Notes: generated from the letters alone by a model not told the origin. Positions 7,754 through 16,006 are shown, counted from the first letter of the stretch. The stretch is DNA of 37,205 nucleotides from Candidatus Gastranaerophilales bacterium (GCA_944325825.1 CALVBP010000017.1:1-37205), one strand, 5' to 3'. Numbers and translations are program-made.

Positions 7754-8668
7754 TCACTGTTCACTATCTATCAACTCCATCAGTTTAGTATAAATATTAT
7801 CCGCAGATTGGTTTTCTTTAACAAGTTTTACATTATAAATTCTATCATCCGGCGCCCAGTAATAAATCATCTTATCTTCATAAAATACGGAAACCAGTGG
7901 AACATCTAATGCACATCCAAGATGCATTGTTCCGGTATCAATACTTATAAGAGCCTTACATTTTTTCAGAACACATGCCATTTCATAAATTGTTGTTTTA
8001 TTAACAAGATTTACAAACCTGCATTCTGCCTGCTCAAGAGATGCAGCATAATCTTCCGCGGCAGAGCCTGCTCCGAAGTAAATTACTTCGTACTCCGTAT
8101 TATTAAGCTTTTTGATAAGTCCAATCGCTGTCTCAATCGGCATGTCTTTTTCCTTGCGTTTACTTAAGGTACAAAGCCCGATATATTTTTTTGTCGGATC
8201 TAAACCTAATTTTGCAGGCAGCTCATCAGAAACAACATATCTTATCGGAAGGTTTTTAAGCGGTTTATCCGTAATTCTTGATAAAAGCCCGAGAGATCTC
8301 TTTTGAACAGGTTCTATAGGACTGTTTTTAGGTAAGCATACTACTTTTTTTGACCCGATAAGCTTTGAAATTATACTATTTCTAATATTTGTATAAGTTA
8401 CAAATGAGCAGTAAGGTTTTTTATAAGGGAATTCAAGTACAAATTTTACAATTCCTTTAAAATCTTTTTGTTCTCCTTTTTTATCGAAGATTACAACATC
8501 ATCAACATCTTTTTGGTATTTTGCAACCTCGTAAAAAGGCTTATCCACAACCATTACAACTTTTGAATCGGGATAAATAAGTTTGATATTCTGGCAGAGG
8601 GTATTGCAAAGAAGTACATCTCCAAAATACGCTGTATTGAATACTAAAAAAACTTTACTTTCAGCCAT
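7754..8668 (-). CDS. glycosyltransferase family 9 (heptosyltransferase-like)
   Basis: The 304-aa protein shows the GT-B pattern of ADP-heptose:LPS heptosyltransferases. It starts with VFLVFNTAYFGDVLLCNTL (the family's GDxxL loop), has IGLCTLSKRKEKDMP in the middle, and the C-terminal donor-site motif SIDTGTMHLGCALDVPLVSVFY. It probably adds a sugar to a lipid-linked or surface glycan. AGGAG lies 4-5 nt before the ATG. The last residues (DSEQ) and the stop codon fall in a 13-mer that recurs at 1673-1685, so its 3' end has been shaped by a repeat. It has its own promoter downstream of the five-gene polysaccharide operon. Confidence 0.87.
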   Translation of the reverse strand: MAESKVFLVFNTAYFGDVLLCNTLCQNIKLIYPDSKVVMVVDKPFYEVAKYQKDVDDVVIFDKKGEQKDFKGIVKFVLEFPYKKPYCSFVTYTNIRNSIISKLIGSKKVVCLPKNSPIEPVQKRSLGLLSRITDKPLKNLPIRYVVSDELPAKLGLDPTKKYIGLCTLSKRKEKDMPIETAIGLIKKLNNTEYEVIYFGAGSAAEDYAASLEQAECRFVNLVNKTTIYEMACVLKKCKALISIDTGTMHLGCALDVPLVSVFYEDKMIYYWAPDDRIYNVKLVKENQSADNIYTKLMELIDSEQ

Positions 8669-8691
8669 TTTCTCCTCAGAATAGTGTCTAT

Positions 8692-8720
8692 ATTCTACAG
8701 GAAAAAGCCAAAAGAGTAAA
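8692..8720 (-). promoter_or_regulatory. promoter for the GT9 gene
   Basis: TTTACT (8720-8715), a 17-nt spacer and TAGAAT (8697-8692) on the minus strand, about 23 nt before the ATG. The short leader contains a 6-bp inverted repeat (agaata/tattct) and the ribosome binding site. Confidence 0.5.
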
Positions 8721-8727
8721 CAGGATT

Positions 8728-9285
8728 TTAAAGAAATTTGCCTTCCGCTTTAAGTTTCTTGAAGTGCTCTATATCTCTGTATTTAAAGACCTTAGCAGGA
8801 TTACCGCCCGCAATAGCGTACGGTGGTATCTCTCCGTGTACGACGCTGCCGCCTTGAATAATAGCACCTTCACCTATTTTTGTACCGGGAAGAATCATAA
8901 CCCTTGAACCTAACCAGACAAAGTCTCCGATTTCAATATCTTTGTAAATATAAGTCTCATCATAAGAGATTTTTTCACCTTCATAGTTGTGGTTCTGAGC
9001 AATGATAAGGCATTCTACTCCGGAGTAGAAATAGTTTCCGATAGTAACTTTACCTAATCCATGAATATGAAAACCGTTCAAATTAACATTATTTCCCAGT
9101 ACAGTATTTTTATTAACAGTTGAATATCCCCTAACAAACAGATTTTCTCCTATTTTTTGCGCAGTTTTAAAAATCTGTCTGCCATACCATAAGGTTAATA
9201 GTTTTAATCTGTAGCGCTTTCTCAAGTCTCTTTTTAAAATAAAACATGTTAATAATTTACAAAGCAAATCAATTATTTTATCCAT
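8728..9285 (-). CDS. hexapeptide-repeat (left-handed beta-helix) acyltransferase
   Basis: The 185-aa protein belongs to the xenobiotic/maltose/colanic-acid acetyltransferase type. An N-terminal helical segment (1-50) leads into hexapeptide turns: IGENLFVRGYS, TVLGNNVNLNGFHIHG, KVTIGNYFYSGVECLI, IEIGDFVWLGSRVMILPG and KIGEGAIIQGGSVV. The usual C-terminal GNPAKVFKYRD closes it. The loop AQNHNY carries the likely catalytic histidine. It would transfer an acetyl or other acyl group to a sugar. The start is the ATG at 9285, one base after the preceding stop codon, so translation is probably coupled. It is the last gene of the polysaccharide operon. Confidence 0.88.
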   Translation of the reverse strand: MDKIIDLLCKLLTCFILKRDLRKRYRLKLLTLWYGRQIFKTAQKIGENLFVRGYSTVNKNTVLGNNVNLNGFHIHGLGKVTIGNYFYSGVECLIIAQNHNYEGEKISYDETYIYKDIEIGDFVWLGSRVMILPGTKIGEGAIIQGGSVVHGEIPPYAIAGGNPAKVFKYRDIEHFKKLKAEGKFL

Positions 9286-9286
9286 A

Positions 9287-10123
9287 TTACCAGCCAAGAT
9301 TATAAAAAATTAATTCAAGTTCTTTTTGCAAAACTGTAATTCTTTCTTTTTTATTTGAATATTCTGCCATAACGGATTTTACTGCATCAGATGTCAATTC
9401 ATATCGACGCATATCCAGAGGTTCAGGTTTTTCCATCCCAAAAGCGGAATAATAATCTTTGAATTTATAATCACCGCCTGAAATATTATTGCTGAGGATA
9501 ATTTGTCGATTAGGAATTCCGTAACTGTCTGCAAAAATTAAACCATGGAGAGAAGAAGAAAGTATACATTCACATTCACAAAGCTCTCTAGCAACACTTT
9601 TTGCATCCTGCTGAATATCAATGATTTTATATTCTTTAGCAGGCAGATTGATATTTAACCAGCTCTGTTTATCCGCATAATGCGGAATTATTCCAAGCTT
9701 GTATTTTTTTACAGAACTCATCGGATAAATTTTTGATATTAAAATCCCCGGATCTGCAAGTACGCAATTATCTAATTTCATGCCGGTTATCTTTTCAATT
9801 CTTTGTTTGGATAATTCTCCCCGAAGCGCTAATACCTCCAATTTCCCTTTGTATTTTTCTTCACCGCAGGCAGGAGAAATAAATCCAGCACCTGCAATAA
9901 CGACAGTTTTATCAGAAAATCCTGCGCCATTCATTATTTTTTCCAAATTCGAACCTACGCATAAAAGAGTAGCTTTATTAACCTCCCTTGTTCTGGAGTA
10001 GTTAATATTAAAATGCTTCATTAAATCAACATTAAATATATCTCCGGCATTTTTATTCTTCTTTCCGCCAAAGTAATATAATTTGTATTTTTTAATAAAC
10101 AATTCTTTTATAAAGTTCAACAT
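9287..10123 (-). CDS. polysaccharide pyruvyl transferase family protein
   Basis: The 278-aa protein matches the pyruvyl transferase fold (CsaB/WcaK-like), which adds ketal-linked pyruvate to sugars of surface polymers. Visible parts are YYFGGKKNKNAGDIFNVDL near the N-terminus, LRGELSKQRIEKI, NCVLADPGIL, the central KLGIIPHYADK, and the C-terminal SSSLHGLIFADSYGIPN, the family's best-conserved block. I prefer the ATG at 10123 to a GTG two codons earlier. It follows the PP-loop gene by 16 nt and its stop is one base before the acyltransferase start. Confidence 0.82.
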   Translation of the reverse strand: MLNFIKELFIKKYKLYYFGGKKNKNAGDIFNVDLMKHFNINYSRTREVNKATLLCVGSNLEKIMNGAGFSDKTVVIAGAGFISPACGEEKYKGKLEVLALRGELSKQRIEKITGMKLDNCVLADPGILISKIYPMSSVKKYKLGIIPHYADKQSWLNINLPAKEYKIIDIQQDAKSVARELCECECILSSSLHGLIFADSYGIPNRQIILSNNISGGDYKFKDYYSAFGMEKPEPLDMRRYELTSDAVKSVMAEYSNKKERITVLQKELELIFYNLGW

Positions 10124-10139
10124 AAGCACTAAATTCCAT

Positions 10140-11351
10140 TTATCGCCTTTTTATTTTAATACTAATGCCTAATATTCTAATTTTTATATATACTTTTCTT
10201 TCAGGGTAAGATTCGTCATAAATAAAATGTTTTAACCAAACTACAGCTTTGTAGAATATCGACTCATAAAACGGAATTTTAGCCCTCATTGCTCTATAAA
10301 TTGGTTCCATCATCGGTGCTTTTCTGTAGTGTTTTTCAAATAAAAACCAATAAAATTTAAATTTGTGTTTTTTATAATATTCAATATCAAAAACTTTTGC
10401 AAACTTCTCTAATTTCCCTATAGCATCTAACGCTAATATTACCTTCATACATTTAGAACAATGACTACAATTTTCTGCGTTGTCAGAACAAACGTGTAGA
10501 TATTTTTGAGCAACAGCAGAATCTGCAATTGATGCAACTTTTTCTAATTTATTTTTCTGCATACCTTCAGATATAATGTTCAGATTTTTATTATTGAAAC
10601 AATAATAAAGGAGCAACGCATATTCATCAGAATCGTTGACAGATGAGTTTAGGATACTGAATACATTTATATCAGTATTACTTGATGCGTAATAATATGC
10701 TTTCCATAATTTTTGCAAGCAACAAATTGCAAATATTGAGGAGAAATCATGCGTATATGCATGATTTCGAGGAAACATGTCAGCCAGATTTGAATTCGAT
10801 ATTATCAAGGGTAGATTATATTCTTTTGCAATTAGCATTGCTCTTTCAACACATTTATCATAAATATGTTTTTGAAAACTTGCATTTCCTCCGAATGAAC
10901 CTACATTAAACAAACATAGGTGTGTAAGCTGCATATCTTTATATGGAGATTGATAAGTACTAATTATAGTATTAAATGAATCAGTACCGCCGGATACACC
11001 TGTACCAACTGCTCCTGCATTTTGTAAAATTTCATCTGTCATAGGGGCAGTTACCTTAATCAAAGATATATGTTCATCATATTTTACCAACAATGGAATT
11101 AAGTTTTCATTTAGTTTATATGACAACTCCTCTGTTATAGGAATTTCTGATACAATATCATGCCCGTTTTTCAGAGCAAACGGCAAAACACCGATTGCAA
11201 ACGCATCAATCCTTTCGGTACATAAATATTGTTTATATTCCTTATCAACTTCAAACCATAATGTATCCAGTTTCCCGTCAATCGAATAATCAAAATTTAA
11301 TCTGGCTTTATCTCCGCTTTCTGTTATATATATTGAATTTAATTTAATCAT
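10140..11351 (-). CDS. PP-loop ATPase (QueC-like) protein in a polysaccharide operon
   Basis: The 403-aa protein has a PP-loop SGGTDS at residues 120-125, the AMP-forming signature of the ATP-pyrophosphatase/QueC/asparagine-synthetase superfamily. It also has a four-cysteine site C288-x6-C295-x2-C298-x2-C301, close to the zinc site of QueC. HAYTHDFSS (197-205) looks like a further active-site block. Residues 1-110 form an extra N-terminal domain with no recognised match. The most likely chemistry is adenylation of a carboxylate or amide transfer on a sugar or small molecule. True queuosine synthesis is unlikely given the neighbours. It starts inside the end of the SGNH gene (ATGATTAA overlap) with a strong AGGAAGGGGGG upstream. 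Confidence 0.72.
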   Translation of the reverse strand: MIKLNSIYITESGDKARLNFDYSIDGKLDTLWFEVDKEYKQYLCTERIDAFAIGVLPFALKNGHDIVSEIPITEELSYKLNENLIPLLVKYDEHISLIKVTAPMTDEILQNAGAVGTGVSGGTDSFNTIISTYQSPYKDMQLTHLCLFNVGSFGGNASFQKHIYDKCVERAMLIAKEYNLPLIISNSNLADMFPRNHAYTHDFSSIFAICCLQKLWKAYYYASSNTDINVFSILNSSVNDSDEYALLLYYCFNNKNLNIISEGMQKNKLEKVASIADSAVAQKYLHVCSDNAENCSHCSKCMKVILALDAIGKLEKFAKVFDIEYYKKHKFKFYWFLFEKHYRKAPMMEPIYRAMRAKIPFYESIFYKAVVWLKHFIYDESYPERKVYIKIRILGISIKIKRR

Positions 11352-12204
11352 TTACCCCCCTTCCTCTTTTTTCCCATATAAGCTGAGTTAATTTTTCGGC
11401 ACCTTGTAACTTTAAATGATGTCCGTCACAAAAATCCGAATGTTTAAATTCTTTGCTGTTATAAAAATTAAGGATTTTTACATTTTTATATCCTTCACAA
11501 ACTTTATACAGTTTTGAAAATAATTCTCTGGATTCCGGAAGATAGGAACGATATTCATCCTCTGCCGGAGGAATAACTATATAAAGATTTTGATTATTTA
11601 TTGAAGTTTCATCAATTAGTTTTACAAGAAAATCTATCTGATTATTTTTTCTTTGATTATTCTTATAATGTTTTAATGCCTGCTCTTTTATTTTCTTACG
11701 GTTAAACTCATCCTCCGGATATTCTGACATATTGCCGCAATAATTCTCAAATACGGGCTTTTCTTTATTTATATATCTTTCAATTTCTTTGCGGTAAGAT
11801 TTTTCCAGCTTATACAAGCCCTGCTTTTGAGCAATTTCTTTGTCCTGATAGTCAATATCAAATAATAGTTTGTACAAAATACAGTATTTAGACATTTTTG
11901 TCCTTATCAGAATATGTCCCGGGGTAAAAACCGAAAAAGAAAGAATAATATCTTTGACAAACTCTGTATTATATTTTTTATAAAGATTATACGCATAATA
12001 CAAATCCTGCGAAGGAGAAGCAAAATTAAACTCACCTTCTCCCGCACGGAAACCGCATGCCAGATGGGATGAACCAAGTATAAGAGTATTAATACTGCTT
12101 GCATTTACCGTCATATAGCCATACTTCTTTTTCACAAGAGTTTTTAAAGAAGGGATTTTATGCCTCAGCCTGTCTATTATCTCCTGTACAAAATTAATCC
12201 GCAT
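11344..12204 (-). CDS. SGNH/GDSL-like hydrolase or acyltransferase, divergent
   Basis: The 286-aa protein has weak but ordered SGNH features. The first is LILGSSHLACGF near residue 41 (block I, with S45 or S46 as nucleophile candidate). The second is YIVIPPAEDEYRS in the middle. The third is the C-terminal SDFCDGHHLKLQGAEKLT, which matches the block V D-x-x-H dyad. Such proteins de-acylate or acylate surface sugars. There is no signal peptide, so it would act in the cytoplasm or at the inner membrane face. The start is uncertain: ATG at 12204 (overlapping the upstream GT2 by 11 nt) or ATG at 12219. Confidence 0.65.
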   Translation of the reverse strand: MRINFVQEIIDRLRHKIPSLKTLVKKKYGYMTVNASSINTLILGSSHLACGFRAGEGEFNFASPSQDLYYAYNLYKKYNTEFVKDIILSFSVFTPGHILIRTKMSKYCILYKLLFDIDYQDKEIAQKQGLYKLEKSYRKEIERYINKEKPVFENYCGNMSEYPEDEFNRKKIKEQALKHYKNNQRKNNQIDFLVKLIDETSINNQNLYIVIPPAEDEYRSYLPESRELFSKLYKVCEGYKNVKILNFYNSKEFKHSDFCDGHHLKLQGAEKLTQLIWEKRGRGVND

Positions 12205-13063
12205 AAACCCGCCTGTCATCAAACTCTTGATTTACTCTTAATATTTTTATCCCGAATATATAATAATCTTTGTAATATTTATAATGCTTTATAGCCCAGA
12301 GGAAATGTCTTTCTTTGTAAATTACCCAATCTTTAATTTTAATATTGTGTTCCTCCGCAAAATTAATTAAATCAAGAGAAGTCGTTACTTTATCTCTTAA
12401 CAGATTTCCGCCTGTTCTTTGTTTAACAGTTGAATGCGGATTGGAAACATAATGATATACCGCCTCAGGAACAGTAACAGCAGAAGCACAGGCATATATT
12501 GCTCTTATTGTATATCCGCCGTCTTCATAATACACACCTTCCTGAAATTTTAAATCTTTTATTAACTCTCTCTTATACAGTTTTCCGACAGTTTCATAAT
12601 GGTTATCTATAGCTTTTATAATCTCCGCAGCATTATTATAAACAGCTTTCTCTTTTAAATTTAAATGCGGCTTAATTTTATCTGTTTTATCACGGGTCAT
12701 TGATGCTGCCGCCATATTAACCTTGTTTTGAAGTATGGCATTATACATATTTTCAAGATATTCTTCCGAAACCCAATCGTCCGCATCAACAAATGTTACA
12801 TATTCGCCCTGTGCAATTTCTAATCCCCTGTTTCTTGCCGCACCCTGTTTTTGGTTAGTCTGGGTTATTACTCTTATTCTGTTGTCTTTGTTTGCATATT
12901 CTTTTATTATATCCGGAGTTTTATCGGTTGAGCCGTCATCAATAACAATAATTTCTATATCTTTTAGACTCTGGCTAACAAGTGAATTTAGACATTTTGA
13001 AATATATTTTTCTGTATTATATGCCGGAATAATAACGGAAACTAAAATTAAACCTTTTTCCAT
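12194..13063 (-). CDS. glycosyltransferase family 2
   Basis: The 289-aa protein carries the standard GT-A signatures: VSVIIPAYNTEKYISKCL, IEIIVIDDGSTDKTPDII, GAARNRGLEIAQGEYVTF and the metal-binding VDADDWVSEEYLENM. The rest is typical of capsule and O-antigen glycosyltransferases. It is the first gene of a tight, partly overlapping five-gene operon read from a near-consensus promoter at 13108-13136. It probably transfers a sugar onto a growing surface polysaccharide. The donor and linkage cannot be read from the sequence. Confidence 0.92.
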   Translation of the reverse strand: MEKGLILVSVIIPAYNTEKYISKCLNSLVSQSLKDIEIIVIDDGSTDKTPDIIKEYANKDNRIRVITQTNQKQGAARNRGLEIAQGEYVTFVDADDWVSEEYLENMYNAILQNKVNMAAASMTRDKTDKIKPHLNLKEKAVYNNAAEIIKAIDNHYETVGKLYKRELIKDLKFQEGVYYEDGGYTIRAIYACASAVTVPEAVYHYVSNPHSTVKQRTGGNLLRDKVTTSLDLINFAEEHNIKIKDWVIYKERHFLWAIKHYKYYKDYYIFGIKILRVNQEFDDRRVYAD

Positions 13064-13107
13064 GTTGATATCTCATTTTTATAATATTTTATGCAAACAT
13101 ACCATGA

Positions 13108-13136
13108 ATTTTAATCTGCCTGTCGTTTTTTGTCAA
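13108..13136 (-). promoter_or_regulatory. near-consensus promoter of the polysaccharide operon
   Basis: A perfect TTGACA (13136-13131), a 17-nt spacer and TAAAAT (13113-13108) read on the minus strand, about 45 nt upstream of the GT2 start. The same -35 hexamer, read on the other strand, is TTGTCA and serves the divergent XRE gene. This is the best-looking sigma70 promoter in the window. Confidence 0.7.
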
Positions 13137-13159
13137 TGTAAAAACGGAAATTATATAAA
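13130..13159 (+). promoter_or_regulatory. divergent promoter of the XRE regulator gene
   Basis: TTGTCA (13130-13135) followed by TATATA at 16 nt or TATAAA at 18 nt (13154-13159). Its -35 overlaps the minus-strand -35 of the polysaccharide operon by five bases, so polymerase can occupy only one promoter at a time. Confidence 0.45.
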
Positions 13160-13171
13160 ATTCCATATATG

Positions 13172-13199
13172 CAATGTTTATTAATCAACGTAAGCATTG
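13172..13199. promoter_or_regulatory. imperfect inverted repeat, candidate operator
   Basis: caatgttta (13172-13180) and taagcattg (13191-13199) are reverse complements at 8 of 9 positions, separated by 10 nt (centre spacing 19 nt, about two helical turns). It lies in the leader of the XRE gene, just downstream of the shared divergent promoters. It is a plausible site for a dimeric HTH protein. No binding evidence is available. Confidence 0.35.
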
Positions 13200-13242
13200 T
13201 ATTTTTATCAAATGTAATCAGAAGGGGGATGGGCGCATAATT

Positions 13243-13569
13243 ATGTATTTCAATGATAAATTCTTTATTGCCAAAAAAATCAGATTAGCCAGAAAGCAAG
13301 CACGGCTTACTCAAGCCGAGCTATCTGAAAAAATCGGTATAAGCTCAAAACAATTATCCAGAATCGAAACCGGCGATTACATCCCGTCTTTACCGACATT
13401 TTTAAAAATAATAAGCGTACTCCCCATTGATATCAAGGATTTCGGAATCGAAAACGCTCCAAAAACCAATCCTATTAGGGAAAAATTAAACAAAATCTTT
13501 GCCTGTGCCACAGACAAAGAACTTGTACTCTTTTTTAAAATTGCACAAGCAATTGTCGGCCAAGAATAA
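13243..13569 (+). CDS. XRE-family helix-turn-helix transcriptional regulator
   Basis: The 108-aa protein has a Cro/C1-type HTH over about residues 8-62: IRLARKQARLTQAELSEKIG, then the recognition helix SSKQLSRIETGDYIPSLPTFLKII. A short helical C-terminal tail (70-108) may serve dimerisation. I use the ATG at 13243, which gives the usual domain start. The open frame extends back to an ATG at 13174, and a strong purine run (agaaggggg) lies 15-20 nt upstream beside a 3-codon ATG-GGC-GCA-TAA mini-frame. It is divergent from the polysaccharide operon and probably regulates it or itself (inference). Confidence 0.85.
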   Translation: MYFNDKFFIAKKIRLARKQARLTQAELSEKIGISSKQLSRIETGDYIPSLPTFLKIISVLPIDIKDFGIENAPKTNPIREKLNKIFACATDKELVLFFKIAQAIVGQE

Positions 13570-13597
13570 AAACACCATCTCCTTTTGATTCTCCAGC

Positions 13598-15970
13598 TTA
13601 TCCCCCGAAAATATCTCCGTCAAAATTTAATCCTTTAGCATTTTCAAGCAGCGGAAAATCTTTAATATTATAATTTTTAACAAAATTAATCGCTTCACTT
13701 CTTGCAAGTTCAAGAATCTTAGAATCATTTACCAAATCGGCAATAATCATATCCGGAAGTCCGCTCTGTCTTGTCCCTAAAAATTCCCCCGGGCCGCGTA
13801 TTTGAAGGTCTTTTTCCGCTATTACAAACCCGTCATTTGTCTGGGTCATAATATTAAGTCTTGCTCTTGTCTCCTGCGATTTTGTTGAAGACGAAAGTAC
13901 GCAATACGACTGCAAATCACTCCTTCCGACTCTTCCTCGGAGCTGATGAAGCTGCGAAAGTCCAAACCTCTCAGCGTTCTCTATAACAATAACGGTAGCA
14001 TTCGGAACATCAACCCCGACTTCTACAACCGTTGTCGAAACAAGAATATCATACTCTTTATTTTTAAACTTATTCATCACATCATCTTTTTCATCGTTCT
14101 TTAGTTTTCCATGCAAAAGACCAATTTTATACTCCGGAAATACATCATTCTGCCATCTTTCTCGCTCTTTCGTGGCGGCTTTGGCAGAAAGAGTCTCACT
14201 CTCATCAATCAGCGGATAGACTATATACGCCTGACGTCCGGCTTCCACCTCCCGCCTTATAAGATTAGCAATCTGCTTTCTGGAATTAGTCATTGTTGTA
14301 AGAATCGGCTTTCTTCCCTTCGGAAGTTCATCTATAATTGTTAAATCCAAATCCCCGTTTAAGGTGATGGCAAGAGTTCTCGGAATCGGTGTCGCTGTCA
14401 TTGTAAGCACCTGCGGATTTTGAGATTTTCGCCTGAGCGCAAGTCTTTGTTTAACCCCGAATCTGTGCTGCTCATCAATTACAACCGCTCCAAGATTCGC
14501 AAAATCAATATTATCTTGTATCAGAGCATGGGTTCCAACCGCAATATCAACCTGCCCGTTTCTTAAATTAGTTTCTGAAATACGGCGCTGCTTTTTGCCT
14601 ATACTGCCCAAAAACAGCTCAACTCTTATTCCAAGCGGATTTAACCAGCCGATAAGATTATTGTAATGCTGCTGCGCCAAAATTTCTGTAGGAGCCATAA
14701 TCGCCGCCTGATAACCGTTTTCTACCGCAGCCAAAAGCATTGCCGCCGCAACAACTGTCTTACCGCTCCCGACATCTCCTTGCAACAAGCGCTGCATCGG
14801 TTTTGTAGAATTTAAATCATTCAAAATTTCATTTAATGCTCTTTGCTGCGCACCGGTAAGTTTAAACGGAAGCGAGTTTATAAACCTCATTACAAGTCCG
14901 TCACGCTTGATTTGTAAAGGAATAGATGCAAGATTCCGGTTATTTTCTTCTCTGACCAGAGCCAGTCTTAACTGTATCAGGAAAAATTCCTCAAAAACCA
15001 GAGTATAGTGTGCTCTGTCAAGGTTCTCCTTATCATCCGGAAAATGAATTTGCCTTAAGGCAGTATGTTTTTCCATTAAGTTGTATTTTTTCACCAGAAA
15101 ATCAGGTAAAACAGTCTCAATCTCCGGCTCGTAGGTCTCAAGCACATTGAAAATCGCTTTTCTCAAAGTTTTTATATTAAGATTTTCACTCAAAGAATAA
15201 ATAGGAACAATTCGTGCCATATTTAAATTTGAGCCGTCAAAAACCTCATCATCCATAATTGAATACGTTGGTTTATCAAGAGTCAGCATCCCGTCATAAG
15301 AATTTATCTTGACCGTGCCGGACACCATAATGCCTGAACCTTTCGGAAACTGGGATTTCATCTTCTCCAACATAAACTTGCTTGATTTTGAAGCAAAAAA
15401 GTTCAGTGATATATTCCCGCTGCCATCGATTATTTTAACTTTTATTATCCCTAAGTTGTTTTTTGTAGTAAACGCTTCAACGGACCTTATAGTGCCAAAA
15501 ATAGTGGTTGTCATTCCGGGTTCAAGGTCTTTTATGCGGGTTCGGGTCGAATAGTCAACATGTTTTCTTGGAAAATAGTAGAGAAGGTCATTTGCCGTAT
15601 AAATCCCGAGTTTATTTAACATGTAAGCTATTTTAGGGCCCACACCTTTGATATATGTTACGTCCGTTTCTGAAATAGGCTTCCTGTCTGATTTTATTTC
15701 CTTTGCAACAGGCGGGGAAATGTATTCTGCCTTGATTACGGATACAAATCTTTCAAGAGATTTTTTTCTTGCCGGAGCAGTTTCCATAGGATACCGCTCA
15801 AAATGTTCCAAAAGCACCTTCCATTTTGGATTATCAGGATGCAGCTTAATTTCATTACGCAAAACCGAACATATAAACGAAGCGAAAGTTCTGCTTCTTC
15901 CGTTTATATTAATATATTTATGCTTAACCTCAATTTCTACAGCTTTTTTAACCTGCTCCAGATTATCCAT
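13598..15970 (-). CDS. recG: ATP-dependent DNA helicase RecG
   Basis: RecG remodels stalled forks and branches Holliday junctions. The 790-aa protein has the wedge/OB domain (about 105-300), LTGAQQRALNEI, Walker A GDVGSGKT (around residue 400), the DEQH box (VVIDEQHRFG), TMTATPIPRTLA, and the C-terminal helicase motifs TVVEVGVDVPNA and QLRGRVGRS. About 95 residues precede the point where E. coli RecG begins (IKGVGPK at 107-113). This extension, with NINGRSRTFASF, resembles that of cyanobacterial RecG. There is no Shine-Dalgarno sequence. TATAAT lies exactly 6 nt before the ATG, directly after the typA stop, suggesting a leaderless mRNA. Confidence 0.96.
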   Translation of the reverse strand: MDNLEQVKKAVEIEVKHKYININGRSRTFASFICSVLRNEIKLHPDNPKWKVLLEHFERYPMETAPARKKSLERFVSVIKAEYISPPVAKEIKSDRKPISETDVTYIKGVGPKIAYMLNKLGIYTANDLLYYFPRKHVDYSTRTRIKDLEPGMTTTIFGTIRSVEAFTTKNNLGIIKVKIIDGSGNISLNFFASKSSKFMLEKMKSQFPKGSGIMVSGTVKINSYDGMLTLDKPTYSIMDDEVFDGSNLNMARIVPIYSLSENLNIKTLRKAIFNVLETYEPEIETVLPDFLVKKYNLMEKHTALRQIHFPDDKENLDRAHYTLVFEEFFLIQLRLALVREENNRNLASIPLQIKRDGLVMRFINSLPFKLTGAQQRALNEILNDLNSTKPMQRLLQGDVGSGKTVVAAAMLLAAVENGYQAAIMAPTEILAQQHYNNLIGWLNPLGIRVELFLGSIGKKQRRISETNLRNGQVDIAVGTHALIQDNIDFANLGAVVIDEQHRFGVKQRLALRRKSQNPQVLTMTATPIPRTLAITLNGDLDLTIIDELPKGRKPILTTMTNSRKQIANLIRREVEAGRQAYIVYPLIDESETLSAKAATKERERWQNDVFPEYKIGLLHGKLKNDEKDDVMNKFKNKEYDILVSTTVVEVGVDVPNATVIVIENAERFGLSQLHQLRGRVGRSDLQSYCVLSSSTKSQETRARLNIMTQTNDGFVIAEKDLQIRGPGEFLGTRQSGLPDMIIADLVNDSKILELARSEAINFVKNYNIKDFPLLENAKGLNFDGDIFGG

Positions 15971-15976
15971 GGTTTA

Positions 15977-16006
15977 ATTATACTATATACTTTTGAACTT
16001 AACCAA
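15977..16006 (-). promoter_or_regulatory. promoter giving a probable leaderless recG mRNA
   Basis: A perfect TATAAT occupies 15982-15977 on the minus strand. Six bases (TAAACC) separate it from the recG ATG, so the expected start of transcription is the A of the ATG. A weak -35 (TTGGTT, 18-nt spacer) lies inside the end of typA. Confidence 0.5.

Noticed and set aside
10140-11351. queC (queuosine synthesis)
   Set aside because: Neighbours are polysaccharide genes, the cysteine spacing differs, and a large extra N-terminal domain is present.
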